Shown: in pieces, positions 1 to 5,142 of the stretch | Layout of the letters: each line of letters starts with the position of its first letter | How positions within the stretch are numbered: position 1 is the first letter of the stretch | DNA from: Patescibacteria group bacterium | Lineage (GTDB): Bacteria; Patescibacteriota; Minisyncoccia; UBA6257; 02-FULL-45-10c | Direction: 5' to 3' | NCBI GenBank assembly: GCA_018896875.1 | Contig: JAHILT010000070.1 | Coordinates: 1-5,142, forward strand | Length of the DNA stretch: 5,142 nt | Position numbers and translations under genes: made by a program | Notes under the pieces: model-generated | Told to the model about the DNA's origin: nothing | Database searches by the model: none | What the model saw: the letters and a program-made list of their open reading frames with translations, nothing else

Positions 1-392
1 ATGCTATATATCTTTCCGACTCTTCTAAAGAAATAAAAGAAAAGGTGATGATGATGTATACGGACCCAAAACATATAAAGGTCAGTGATCCCGGGCATGT
101 AAAGGGAAATGTCGTATTCACTTATCTAGATATTTTTGATTCCAATAAAAAAGAAATTGAAGAATTAAAAGAAGAATATAAGAAAGGAGGATTAGGAGAC
201 GTTGTTCTTAAAAAAAGATTAATTAATGTTTTAGAAAATATTATTGAACCAATAAGAACTCGTCGTCAAGAATTAGCTAAGAATCCTAAAAAAATTATGC
301 ATATTTTAGAAGACGGAACATTACAAGCCAAAAAGGTAGTCGGAGAAACAATGAAGGATGTAAGAAAGGCAATGAAATTAGATTATTTTTAA
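1..392 (+). CDS. trpS: Tryptophanyl-tRNA synthetase, C-terminal part (5' end cut by window)
   Basis: TrpRS charges tRNA-Trp with tryptophan in the cytoplasm, using ATP. The reading frame is open from the left edge: codons starting at base 3 read AIYLSDSSKEIKEKV, followed by MYTDP, with no stop until TAA at 390-392, giving 129 visible residues. In TrpRS the KMSKS signature is followed by LGN-x-I-x-LSD and then by a V-M-x-MYTDP stretch, so the KMSKS motif should lie just outside the window. Further family hallmarks are DPGHVKGN, VFTYLDIF, EELKEEYKKGGLGD and the basic end EPIRTRRQEL. A GTG at base 45 could be called as the start of a 115-residue gene, but homology continues upstream of it, so this is a fragment of a roughly 330-residue enzyme. 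The next gene starts 20 bases after the stop, which allows co-transcription. Confidence 0.93.
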   Translation, partial: AIYLSDSSKEIKEKVMMMYTDPKHIKVSDPGHVKGNVVFTYLDIFDSNKKEIEELKEEYKKGGLGDVVLKKRLINVLENIIEPIRTRRQELAKNPKKIMHILEDGTLQAKKVVGETMKDVRKAMKLDYF

Positions 393-412
393 TCTCCTTT
401 TCAAAAATTAAA

Positions 413-1642
413 ATGAAAAACTTTATACTTTTTCTCTTTCATAAGAAAGTAAAAACATCCGTTTATTCAAAAGCTGGTTTTACTCTCATTGAACTTCTTA
501 TCGTCATAGGAATCCTAGCTGTTCTAGCTGCAACAGTAGTTATGGTTATCAATCCGGCTCAGTTAGTAAAACAATCTAGAGATAGCAATAGAATTGTAGA
601 ACTTCAATCTATCAATAAAGCTCTTCTTGTCTATCAATCCTTCGGAGGAAGTTCTTCTATGGGAAGTTCTAATATAATATACATATCTCTTCCAGATTCT
701 GATTCTCAATGTGGAAGTTATTACGGCACTCTTACTGCTACCTCCACAGGTTGGAATTATCATTGCTCCACCGAAGCAAACCACAGAAAAACAGATGGAA
801 CAGGATGGATACCGGTTGATTTAACTTCGGTAGAAACATCTTCAGGGGGTCTTTTTGCTTCTCTTCCTATAGATCCAGTCAATACTGCCACTGACCAACT
901 TTATTATACCTATATCCCAGGCTCATGGGCTCTTTCTGCTACTATAGAATCTACAAAATATTTAGCTGCCAATGGTACTACTGACGGAGGACAATCTTCT
1001 ACTAGGTTTGAGGTGGGGAATGATTTAAATTTGAATATTGCTGTGAATTGCGCAGGATTTACTTATGAAGGGCAAGATTATGGAGTAGTTATAGTTGGAA
1101 CTCAGTGTTGGATGGCTGAACATTTGAATGTAGGAACAATGACGGCCAGAGCTAATCCTCAAGGTACTGATTGTCCTTCAGCTTCTGAAATTGAAAAATA
1201 TTGTTACGATGACACCGAATCGTATTGTACTTCAGACGGAGCACTTTATTGGTGGGATCAAGCTATGTGCGGATCTACAGCTGAAGGCGCTCAAGGTATT
1301 TGTCCAGACGGTTGGCATATAGCAACGGATGCAGAGTGGCACATACTAGAAAGTTACTTAAAAGACGGAGAAAATGTTTGCAGTGCAACAAGAGCAAATT
1401 CTTTTACTTGCGAAACAGCTTCAACCAAGCTTAAGATTGGAGGGTCTTCTGGTTTTAACGCTATTATAGCTGGTCGGGAAGCCGGTGCATTTTATAGTCG
1501 TCTAACTTTTGCATACCTTTGGTCATCAACTCAGAATACTGTCTCCGCTTATCTACGTCTTATACATACAAGCTTGGCGGGACTTTCCCGCGAGTGTTAT
1601 CCTAAGGGACAAGGTTATTCTATTCGCTGTCTCAAGAATTAG
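413..1642 (+). CDS. Prepilin-like surface protein with C-terminal FISUMP (lectin-fold) domain
   Basis: This looks like a type IV pilin-like or pseudopilin protein displayed on the cell surface; its ligand is unknown. Residues 1-22 form a basic leader ending at G22. Cleavage before F23 would give mature FTLIELLIV with the conserved Glu at +5 (E27), followed by a single hydrophobic helix to about residue 46 and an amphipathic helix to about 75. Residues 76-210 are a Ser/Thr/Gly-rich head without a recognised domain. Residues 211-409 match the FISUMP pattern (Fibrobacter succinogenes major paralogous domain): GTQCWMAEHLN (229-239), GALYWWDQAM (276-285), CPDGWHIATDAEW (297-309), GGSSGF (343-348), LWSST (369-373) and a terminal GYSIRCLKN. 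Many cysteines (100, 118, 213, 232, 254, 264, 272, 286, 297, 323, 333, 395, 406) could form disulfides outside the cell. The ATG at 413 has no Shine-Dalgarno sequence. The gene looks more GC-rich than its neighbours, hinting at transfer or a different selective history. Confidence 0.88.
   Translation: MKNFILFLFHKKVKTSVYSKAGFTLIELLIVIGILAVLAATVVMVINPAQLVKQSRDSNRIVELQSINKALLVYQSFGGSSSMGSSNIIYISLPDSDSQCGSYYGTLTATSTGWNYHCSTEANHRKTDGTGWIPVDLTSVETSSGGLFASLPIDPVNTATDQLYYTYIPGSWALSATIESTKYLAANGTTDGGQSSTRFEVGNDLNLNIAVNCAGFTYEGQDYGVVIVGTQCWMAEHLNVGTMTARANPQGTDCPSASEIEKYCYDDTESYCTSDGALYWWDQAMCGSTAEGAQGICPDGWHIATDAEWHILESYLKDGENVCSATRANSFTCETASTKLKIGGSSGFNAIIAGREAGAFYSRLTFAYLWSSTQNTVSAYLRLIHTSLAGLSRECYPKGQGYSIRCLKN
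1514..1642 (+). other. Candidate hypervariable (DGR VR-like) 3' end of the pilin/FISUMP gene
   Basis: Codons 368-409 encode the last strands of the FISUMP domain. The framework residues W370, S371, S372, A379, R382, A389, R393, K398, G401 and RCLK look conserved when compared from memory with other FISUMP tails. The positions between them, where relatives usually carry Tyr, Asn or Ser, are here L381, L383, H385, L388, S392, E394, C395, P397 and Q400. By hand count, 1541-1612 is about 49% G+C and about 22% A, unlike the surrounding AT-rich DNA. That fits adenine-directed mutagenesis from a template with AAC/AAT codons. This is inference: no template repeat or reverse transcriptase is visible in the window, and ordinary FISUMP divergence could look similar. 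Confidence 0.3.
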
Positions 1643-1719
1643 AAGCATAGAAAATAATAATTCAGTAGAAATACGATAGTAATATAATGGTAATTTTTGA
1701 GCAAATAAAGAATATATAT

Positions 1720-1762
1720 TTGGAAGTATATTTGGAAGTCGGACTTCCAAATATACTTCCAA
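1720..1762. repeat. Perfect 43-nt palindrome (21-bp arms)
   Basis: The arm 1720-1740 is the exact reverse complement of 1742-1762, with a single G at 1741 as centre. The left arm belongs to a 12-nt direct tandem repeat, TATATTTGGAAG, present at 1715-1726 and 1727-1738. Its reverse complement appears at 1744-1755, followed by a degenerate copy at 1756-1767. Such an arm length can form a stable hairpin in RNA or a cruciform in supercoiled DNA. There is no U-run directly after it, so it does not look like a simple terminator. Confidence 0.9.
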
Positions 1763-1800
1763 TATTTCTTTAGTCTCACGCGTGAGACTAAAGAAATATT
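1761..1800. repeat. Perfect 40-nt palindrome (20-bp arms, no spacer)
   Basis: Bases 1761-1780 are exactly complementary to 1781-1800, centred on TCACGCGTGA, with no loop. It overlaps the preceding palindrome by two bases, so the two form back-to-back hairpins. Perfect spacer-free symmetry of this length suggests a protein-binding dyad, a recombination or cruciform site, or a palindromic extragenic element. The sequence alone does not say which. Confidence 0.9.
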
Positions 1801-1884
1801 ACCAAAATACGTGAGTTTTCAACGCCTCACACATTGAGCCGTTAGTCCGTGTCATATATGTAGGATTGGAAAAATGGTGTAATA

Positions 1885-1923
1885 AAAAATCCCTCAGATA
1901 ATTTGAGGGATTTTTATTTTTTT
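1885..1923. terminator. Bidirectional intrinsic terminator between pilin-like gene and rpmB
   Basis: The stem AAAAATCCCTCA (1885-1896) pairs perfectly with TGAGGGATTTTT (1904-1915) around a 7-nt loop. It is followed on the plus strand by further T-runs (1911-1915, 1917-1923). The A-run 1884-1889 supplies the U-tract for transcripts coming the other way. Its place between two convergent genes fits termination of both. Confidence 0.9.
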
Positions 1924-1928
1924 ATTTT

Positions 1929-2012
1929 ACCCCGTTAAATTCAGTCCTGCCTTGTTAACATTTAACAGGGTGAACTGAAATTTCGCTAAAAGCGAAATTA
2001 TTTAACTGGGGT
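1929..2012. repeat. Nested inverted-repeat element (three-way-junction-like)
   Basis: An outer imperfect stem joins ACCCCGTTAAA (1929-1939) to TTTAACTGGGGT (2001-2012) with one bulge. Inside it are two arms. TTCAGT (1940-1945) pairs with ACTGAA (1974-1979) and encloses an inner hairpin, 1950-1958 with 1962-1970, loop CAT. The second arm is a 9-bp hairpin, 1979-1987 with 1991-1999, loop AAA, whose core is TTTCGCT/AGCGAAA. The motif TTTAAC(N)GGG(G)T occurs three times, at 1961-1971 and 2001-2012 on plus and at 1929-1939 on minus. It abuts the rpmB stop codon, so it would be the 3' UTR of the rpmB mRNA, ahead of the terminator. It resembles an extragenic palindromic repeat; its identity is not established. 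Confidence 0.7.
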
Positions 2013-2224
2013 TACTTTTTCTTTTTTGCTTCGTCTGCAACTTTCTTTTTCATAAGCTTCAAACATTTTGTGCAAACTTGATACCTTCCTGGTTTACCAG
2101 GAATTTTAGCCCATTGTAAATTTGGCTTTTTTCTAGAATCAGTTGTTGGATTATAATGTCCGCGAAGAAGTTTTCTAGTTCCCGCAACGAAATATCCTTT
2201 TTTACAAATAAAACATGTTTTCAT
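2012..2224 (-). CDS. rpmB: 50S ribosomal protein bL28
   Basis: This is a structural protein of the large ribosomal subunit. The 70 residues begin MKTCFICKKG and contain HYNPTTDSRKKPNLQ (23-37), the bL28 core in which a basic turn precedes P-N-L-Q. They continue with GRYQVCTKCLK (46-56). C4, C7, C51 and C54 form the CxxC...CxxC zinc-ribbon pair seen in the zinc-binding type of bL28. A lysine-rich tail (59-70) ends the protein. Length is normal for the family (about 60-80). It is transcribed alone, divergent from dnaG and convergent with the pilin-like gene. An AAGGA lies 4 bases before the ATG but falls within the promoter discriminator, so it may not be on the transcript. Confidence 0.93.
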   Translation of the reverse strand: MKTCFICKKGYFVAGTRKLLRGHYNPTTDSRKKPNLQWAKIPGKPGRYQVCTKCLKLMKKKVADEAKKKK

Positions 2225-2262
2225 AGTTTCCTTATTATAATAAGCTTATTCGTAATCGTCAA
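2225..2262 (-). promoter_or_regulatory. Sigma-70-type promoter of rpmB, near-leaderless
   Basis: On the minus strand a -35 box TTGACG (plus coordinates 2257-2262) is followed after exactly 17 bp by a consensus -10 box TATAAT (2234-2239). The expected transcription start is about 2225-2228, only a few bases before the ATG at 2224. The Shine-Dalgarno-like AAGGA (2229-2233) would then lie upstream of, or right at, the start point. Five of six -35 bases and all -10 bases match consensus, so this should be a strong housekeeping promoter. Confidence 0.75.
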
Positions 2263-2270
2263 ATATTTTC

Positions 2271-2305
2271 TTGTATTATTGGGTATAAATTTATAAGATA
2301 TAAGG
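2271..2305 (+). promoter_or_regulatory. Probable dnaG promoter and start region
   Basis: Two weak plus-strand options exist. One is TTGTAT (2271-2276) with a 17-bp spacer to TAAGAT (2294-2299). The other is a TATAAA -10 (2284-2289) without a good -35. Either would start transcription within about 10 bases of the dnaG ATG. The AAGG at 2302-2305 touches the ATG directly, too close to act as a normal Shine-Dalgarno sequence. The region shares the 81-bp divergent gap with the rpmB promoter. Confidence 0.35.
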
Positions 2306-4051
2306 ATGTCTGACACAGCATCTCTTGTAAAAGAAAAAATAGATATTGTTGATTTTTTAGGTCAATACATAAAACTTTTTCCAGCTGGAAGAAATTTTCG
2401 GGCCGTTTGTCCTTTTCATAAAGAAAAAACACCGTCTTTTATGGTTTCTCCAGATAAACAAATTTGGCATTGTTTTGGATGTGGTGATGGCGGGGATGTT
2501 ATTAAGTTTTTAATGCTTTATGAAAATTTAGAATTTTATGATGCATTAAAAATTTTAGCAGAAAAAGCAGGAGTTAATTTAAATATTTCTGGTGATCGCG
2601 ATTTTAAATCTTATAACTTGTTTTACACTATAATGGAAGAAGCTAAAGAGTTTTTTAAATCTAATCTTTATGAATCTGACGAAGTAAAACAATATTTGAA
2701 AGACAGAGGGCTGAAAGGTGAGACAGTTAAAGAATTTGAATTAGGCGTGGCCCCTAAGGATTTTGATGTTTTGTCTAGACATTTACTTAAAAAAGGATTT
2801 AGTGTTTTAGATATTGAAAAATCTGGATTAATTTTTAAAACTCAAAGAGGAACTTATTGGGATCGTTTTCGTAATAGATTAATGTTTCCCCTATATAATC
2901 ATGTTGGGAAAGTAGTTGGTTTTACTGGTCGTGTTCTTTCTGAAACAAAAGCAGATACAAACCAGTCATCATTTGTAGAGGCAAAATATATTAATAGTCC
3001 AGAAAGTCCTATTTTTCAAAAATCTAGAATTCTTTATGGTTTTCATAAAACGAAGGTGGCAATTCGCGAACAAAAAACAGCTGTTTTAGTTGAAGGACAA
3101 ATGGATTTTTTGATGATGTGGCAAGATGGAGTTAAAAATGTTGTAGCTACTTCTGGCACAGCTTTAACGAAAGATCATTTAAGTGCTTTAAAAAAGATAG
3201 CTGACGAGCTTATCTTGAGTTTTGATGCTGACGAGGCGGGACAAGCTGCCACAGAAAGAAGTATTGATCTGGCTTCTGAATTAGATTTTTCTACTAAAGT
3301 TTTAATTTTAGATAATTCAAAATTTAAGGATCCTGCTGACATTGTTAAAGAAATGCCAGGTACGATTTCAAATTTGCTAGATAATGCTATTTTATCTATG
3401 GAATATTATTTTCATAAATATTTACTTAAAAAGAATGATGGAAAATTAGAATTTAAGAATATAAAGCAAAATTTGAGAATAGTACTTTCTAAAATAAAGA
3501 AAATAACTAGCTCTATTGAAAGAAGTTATTGGATTAAAAAATTGTCCGATATCTCTGACTTGGGAGAAGGAGTTTTGTTAGAAGAAATGGAAAATTTAAA
3601 AAATTTTACAAATCAGAATTCTTTAGAAACTTTAGTTGAAACAGAAATTTCTAAAAATGATTTAACTAGACGAGATCTTATTTGCCAAAGACTTCTTGGC
3701 TTGGCTATGGACGACAAAGAGCTTTATAAAAAATTAAAAGATTATTTAAAATATTTTAAGGATTCTTATAAGAAAATTTACAACAACGAAGCAATAGAAG
3801 GAGTGTCTGATTTAATTAGTTTAAAATTTAGCTCTGAAAATGCTGATTTATTAGAACAAAAAACACAAGAAGAGTTTGATCGTCTTATTTACGAGCTAAA
3901 ACTTGATTATTTGAAAGAAAAACAGAGAATACTTAAGGTTGAAATGGACGAGCTAGAAAAAGCTGAAAAAGAGAGTGATTTAGTTAATAAGGTTAAAGAG
4001 TTTGACATAGTTTCTAAGGAGATACATAATATGAAGATAGAAGCGCGATAG
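2306..4051 (+). CDS. dnaG: DNA primase
   Basis: DnaG synthesises RNA primers on single-stranded DNA at the replication fork, working with the DnaB helicase. At 581 residues its length is typical. The N-terminal CHC2 zinc domain has C35-x2-H38 and C56-x2-C59 within CPFHKEKTPSF and WHCFGCGDGGD. The catalytic core begins around residue 100 and carries FRNRLMFP (188-195) and YINSPES.P.F.K (228-239). The TOPRIM fold shows the metal-binding acidic residues E263 (LVEGQMD) and D307/D309 (SFDADEAG), then KDPAD (341-345). Residues from about 365 onward are Lys/Glu-rich and helical-looking, where the DnaB-interaction region sits in the family, but they are poorly conserved. The ATG at 2306 is the only usable start: an in-frame TAA lies at 2294-2296. 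rpoD follows 132 bp downstream on the same strand. Confidence 0.96.
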   Translation: MSDTASLVKEKIDIVDFLGQYIKLFPAGRNFRAVCPFHKEKTPSFMVSPDKQIWHCFGCGDGGDVIKFLMLYENLEFYDALKILAEKAGVNLNISGDRDFKSYNLFYTIMEEAKEFFKSNLYESDEVKQYLKDRGLKGETVKEFELGVAPKDFDVLSRHLLKKGFSVLDIEKSGLIFKTQRGTYWDRFRNRLMFPLYNHVGKVVGFTGRVLSETKADTNQSSFVEAKYINSPESPIFQKSRILYGFHKTKVAIREQKTAVLVEGQMDFLMMWQDGVKNVVATSGTALTKDHLSALKKIADELILSFDADEAGQAATERSIDLASELDFSTKVLILDNSKFKDPADIVKEMPGTISNLLDNAILSMEYYFHKYLLKKNDGKLEFKNIKQNLRIVLSKIKKITSSIERSYWIKKLSDISDLGEGVLLEEMENLKNFTNQNSLETLVETEISKNDLTRRDLICQRLLGLAMDDKELYKKLKDYLKYFKDSYKKIYNNEAIEGVSDLISLKFSSENADLLEQKTQEEFDRLIYELKLDYLKEKQRILKVEMDELEKAEKESDLVNKVKEFDIVSKEIHNMKIEAR

Positions 4052-4058
4052 CTTCTAT
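4037..4058 (+). promoter_or_regulatory. Hairpin straddling the dnaG stop codon
   Basis: ATAGAAGC (4037-4044) and GCTTCTAT (4051-4058) form a perfect 8-bp stem around GCGATA. The dnaG stop TAG (4049-4051) lies across the loop and right arm. No T-run follows, so it is not a standard intrinsic terminator. It may be an mRNA processing or stability element between dnaG and rpoD; that role is inferred. Confidence 0.4.
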
Positions 4059-4119
4059 TCGTGCGTAATAGGATTTTAGCTAGAAATTTAATTAAATAGA
4101 AAAATTTGTTTTATAAAAA

Positions 4120-4125
4120 TATAAT
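4120..4125 (+). promoter_or_regulatory. Possible rpoD promoter -10 box
   Basis: An exact TATAAT occurs in the 132-bp dnaG-rpoD gap, about 58 bp before the rpoD ATG. No convincing -35 box is found at 16-18 bp, and the surroundings are very AT-rich, so chance is possible. An alternative pair is TTGTTT (4106-4111) with TATTTT (4130-4135), spacing 18. The rest of the gap shows nothing else. A separate rpoD promoter here would parallel the internal promoters known in other bacteria. Confidence 0.3.
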
Positions 4126-4183
4126 TTGATATTTTTAAAAATAATCTAAATAAGTAATTTAGCGTTGTTTAGTTTTCTTTGTT

Positions 4184-5142
4184 ATGAAAAAATCAAGAAG
4201 AAATCAAAAATTGAAAAAGAATGTTTTATCTCGCAAGTTGAGACGAAAGCGTGTGGTTTTAAAACGCAAAGTTAAAAAAGTTGTCCCGACTCGCCAGACG
4301 AGTCGCAAATCCTCGATTTTAAAAAATAAAATTAGGACAAAAAAAGCAACTAAAAAGAAGGTTATTAAGAAAAAAGAATCCCTAAAGATTTCTCTTGATG
4401 AATTAATAGTTCGTGGAAAAGGGAGGGGTTTTATTACAGACACAGAGGTATTGTCTTTTTTCCCACATATTGAAGACGATGTTGATTTTCTAGAAGATGT
4501 TTATAACGAATTAGAAAAGAGTAATATTAAAGTTATTGAAACTAGCCAGCTTATAGAAGTTTCAAAGAAAGACGATATTTTAAAAAATGGACTAATTCAT
4601 GCCACAAAAATTAGTGGTGAATCAATGGATTCAGTACAAATGTATCTTAAGGCAATTGGTAAAACGCCTCTTCTTACTTCTGAACAAGAAAAAGAATTAG
4701 CTAAGAGAATAGAGAAGAAAGACAAGGATGCAAAAAATGAATTTATTCAAGCTAATCTTAGGCTCGTGGTTTCTATTGCTAAACGCTATGTAAATAGAAC
4801 GGTTAATTTAGGTATTTTAGACCTTGTTCAAGAAGGTAATATTGGACTTGCTCGCGCAGTAGATAAATTTGATTATCGTAGAGGTTTTAAATTTTCTACT
4901 TATGCCACGTGGTGGATAAGACAGGCTATAACCAGAGCCCTTGCTGATCAATCCAGGACTATTAGAATTCCTGTGCATATGGTAGAAACTATTTCTAAAT
5001 ATTCTCAAGCGAAAAGAAGGCTTACACAAGAATTAGGGAGAGAGCCATTGGCAGAAGAAATTTCGGTTGAAATGGATTTGTCAATAGATAAGGTTCGCCA
5101 TATTCAGAAAATTTCTCAAGATGTTGTTTCTCTAGAATCGCC
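4184..5142 (+). CDS. rpoD: RNA polymerase primary sigma factor (sigma-70/RpoD), 3' end cut by window
   Basis: This is the housekeeping sigma factor that directs RNA polymerase to -35/-10 promoters. The frame is open from the ATG at 4184 to the window end (319 codons plus 2 bases). Residues 1-64 are about half Lys/Arg with no acidic residue. Residues 66-119 match sigma region 1.1 (SLDELIVRGKGRGFIT...LEKSNIKVIE). Region 1.2 covers about 147-180 (SVQMYLKAIGKTPLLTSEQE). Region 2 covers about 183-268, with NLRLVVSIAKRYVNR, LDLVQEGNIGL, KFDYRRGFKFSTYATWWIRQ (228-247, core-binding and -10 recognition) and IRIPVHMVE. Region 3 begins near 269 (GREPLAEEIS). Region 4 lies beyond the edge. No Shine-Dalgarno sequence precedes the ATG; an in-frame TAG at 4160-4162 limits upstream starts. 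The gene order dnaG-rpoD is the classical macromolecular synthesis arrangement. Confidence 0.96.
   Translation, partial: MKKSRRNQKLKKNVLSRKLRRKRVVLKRKVKKVVPTRQTSRKSSILKNKIRTKKATKKKVIKKKESLKISLDELIVRGKGRGFITDTEVLSFFPHIEDDVDFLEDVYNELEKSNIKVIETSQLIEVSKKDDILKNGLIHATKISGESMDSVQMYLKAIGKTPLLTSEQEKELAKRIEKKDKDAKNEFIQANLRLVVSIAKRYVNRTVNLGILDLVQEGNIGLARAVDKFDYRRGFKFSTYATWWIRQAITRALADQSRTIRIPVHMVETISKYSQAKRRLTQELGREPLAEEISVEMDLSIDKVRHIQKISQDVVSLES

Larger units (their letters stand above)
1643..2011. other. Gene-free convergent intergenic region rich in palindromes
   Basis: This 369-bp stretch lies between the convergent pilin-like gene and rpmB. No credible coding sequence was found on either strand. 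In order it holds an AT-rich spacer (1643-1719), two abutting perfect palindromes (1720-1800), a unique segment with a small GTGAG/CTCAC hairpin (1811-1815 with 1826-1830), a bidirectional terminator (1885-1923) and a nested inverted-repeat element (1929-2012). The unique segment 1831-1884 shows nothing recognisable. Confidence 0.8.

Noticed and set aside
45..392. A separate 115-residue gene starting at GTG 45
   Set aside because: The same frame is open to the left edge and continues TrpRS homology upstream, so it is part of trpS.
380..395. Small hairpin AGATT/AATCT at the end of trpS as a terminator
   Set aside because: Only 5 A/T-rich base pairs and no proper T-run after it; too weak to call.
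563..784. Minus-strand reading frame of 73 codons
   Set aside because: It lies entirely inside the pilin-like gene and has no recognisable motif or start context.
1683..1688. Exact TATAAT upstream of the palindromes, suggesting a small RNA promoter
   Set aside because: The best -35 at suitable spacing (TTCAGT, 1661-1666) matches only half the consensus, in AT-rich DNA; not enough for a promoter call.
1553..1762. Minus-strand reading frame of 69 codons
   Set aside because: It runs antisense to the FISUMP tail and through the first palindrome; composition and content give no support for a protein.
1715..1800. CRISPR array
   Set aside because: The repeats are contiguous palindromes without regular unique spacers.
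1643..2011. DGR template repeat or an accessory gene in the intergenic region
   Set aside because: No stretch resembles 1514-1642, and no open frame with recognisable content occurs there.
4204..4443. Minus-strand reading frame of 79 codons
   Set aside because: It is the antisense shadow of the Lys/Arg-rich start of rpoD, producing Phe/Leu-rich nonsense.
4817..5029. Minus-strand reading frame of 70 codons
   Set aside because: It is antisense to the conserved sigma region 2.

Overview
The window reads as a piece of chromosome from an AT-rich, small-genome bacterium, most likely a member of the Patescibacteria / Candidate Phyla Radiation (Parcubacteria-like). This placement is inferred from three things: AT-rich, Lys/Ile-rich core genes; a prepilin-like surface protein carrying a FISUMP-type lectin-fold domain; and a short four-cysteine bL28. 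Start sites generally lack well-placed Shine-Dalgarno sequences. No 16S or other decisive marker is present. All genes read with the standard bacterial code; Trp is always TGG, and the four complete stops are TAA, TAG, TAA and TAG.

Layout. (1) 1-392, plus strand: the 3' end of trpS (tryptophanyl-tRNA synthetase), cut by the window edge. (2) 413-1642, plus: a 409-residue protein with a class III prepilin signal, a single membrane helix and a C-terminal FISUMP domain. Its last ~40 codons look like a C-type-lectin variable segment of the kind diversified by diversity-generating retroelements (DGRs). (3) 1643-2011: a gene-free stretch with two abutting perfect palindromes (43 and 40 nt), a bidirectional intrinsic terminator, and a nested inverted-repeat element. 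(4) 2012-2224, minus: rpmB (ribosomal protein bL28), convergent with the pilin gene. (5) 2225-2305: an 81-bp divergent promoter region with a near-consensus sigma-70 promoter for rpmB. (6) 2306-4051, plus: dnaG (primase). (7) 4184 to the window end, plus: the 5' part of rpoD (primary sigma factor), still open at the edge. It has an extremely basic N-terminal tail.

How the genes fit together. dnaG-rpoD is the conserved core of the macromolecular synthesis operon, linking replication priming with the housekeeping sigma factor. The usual first gene, rpsU, is absent here, and another ribosomal protein gene, rpmB, is transcribed divergently. trpS and the pilin-like gene lie to the left of a strong terminator and belong to a separate transcription unit or units. 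The most unusual material is the pilin/FISUMP gene with its candidate hypervariable tail and the palindromes just downstream. No reverse transcriptase or template repeat is visible, so DGR involvement is a hypothesis only.
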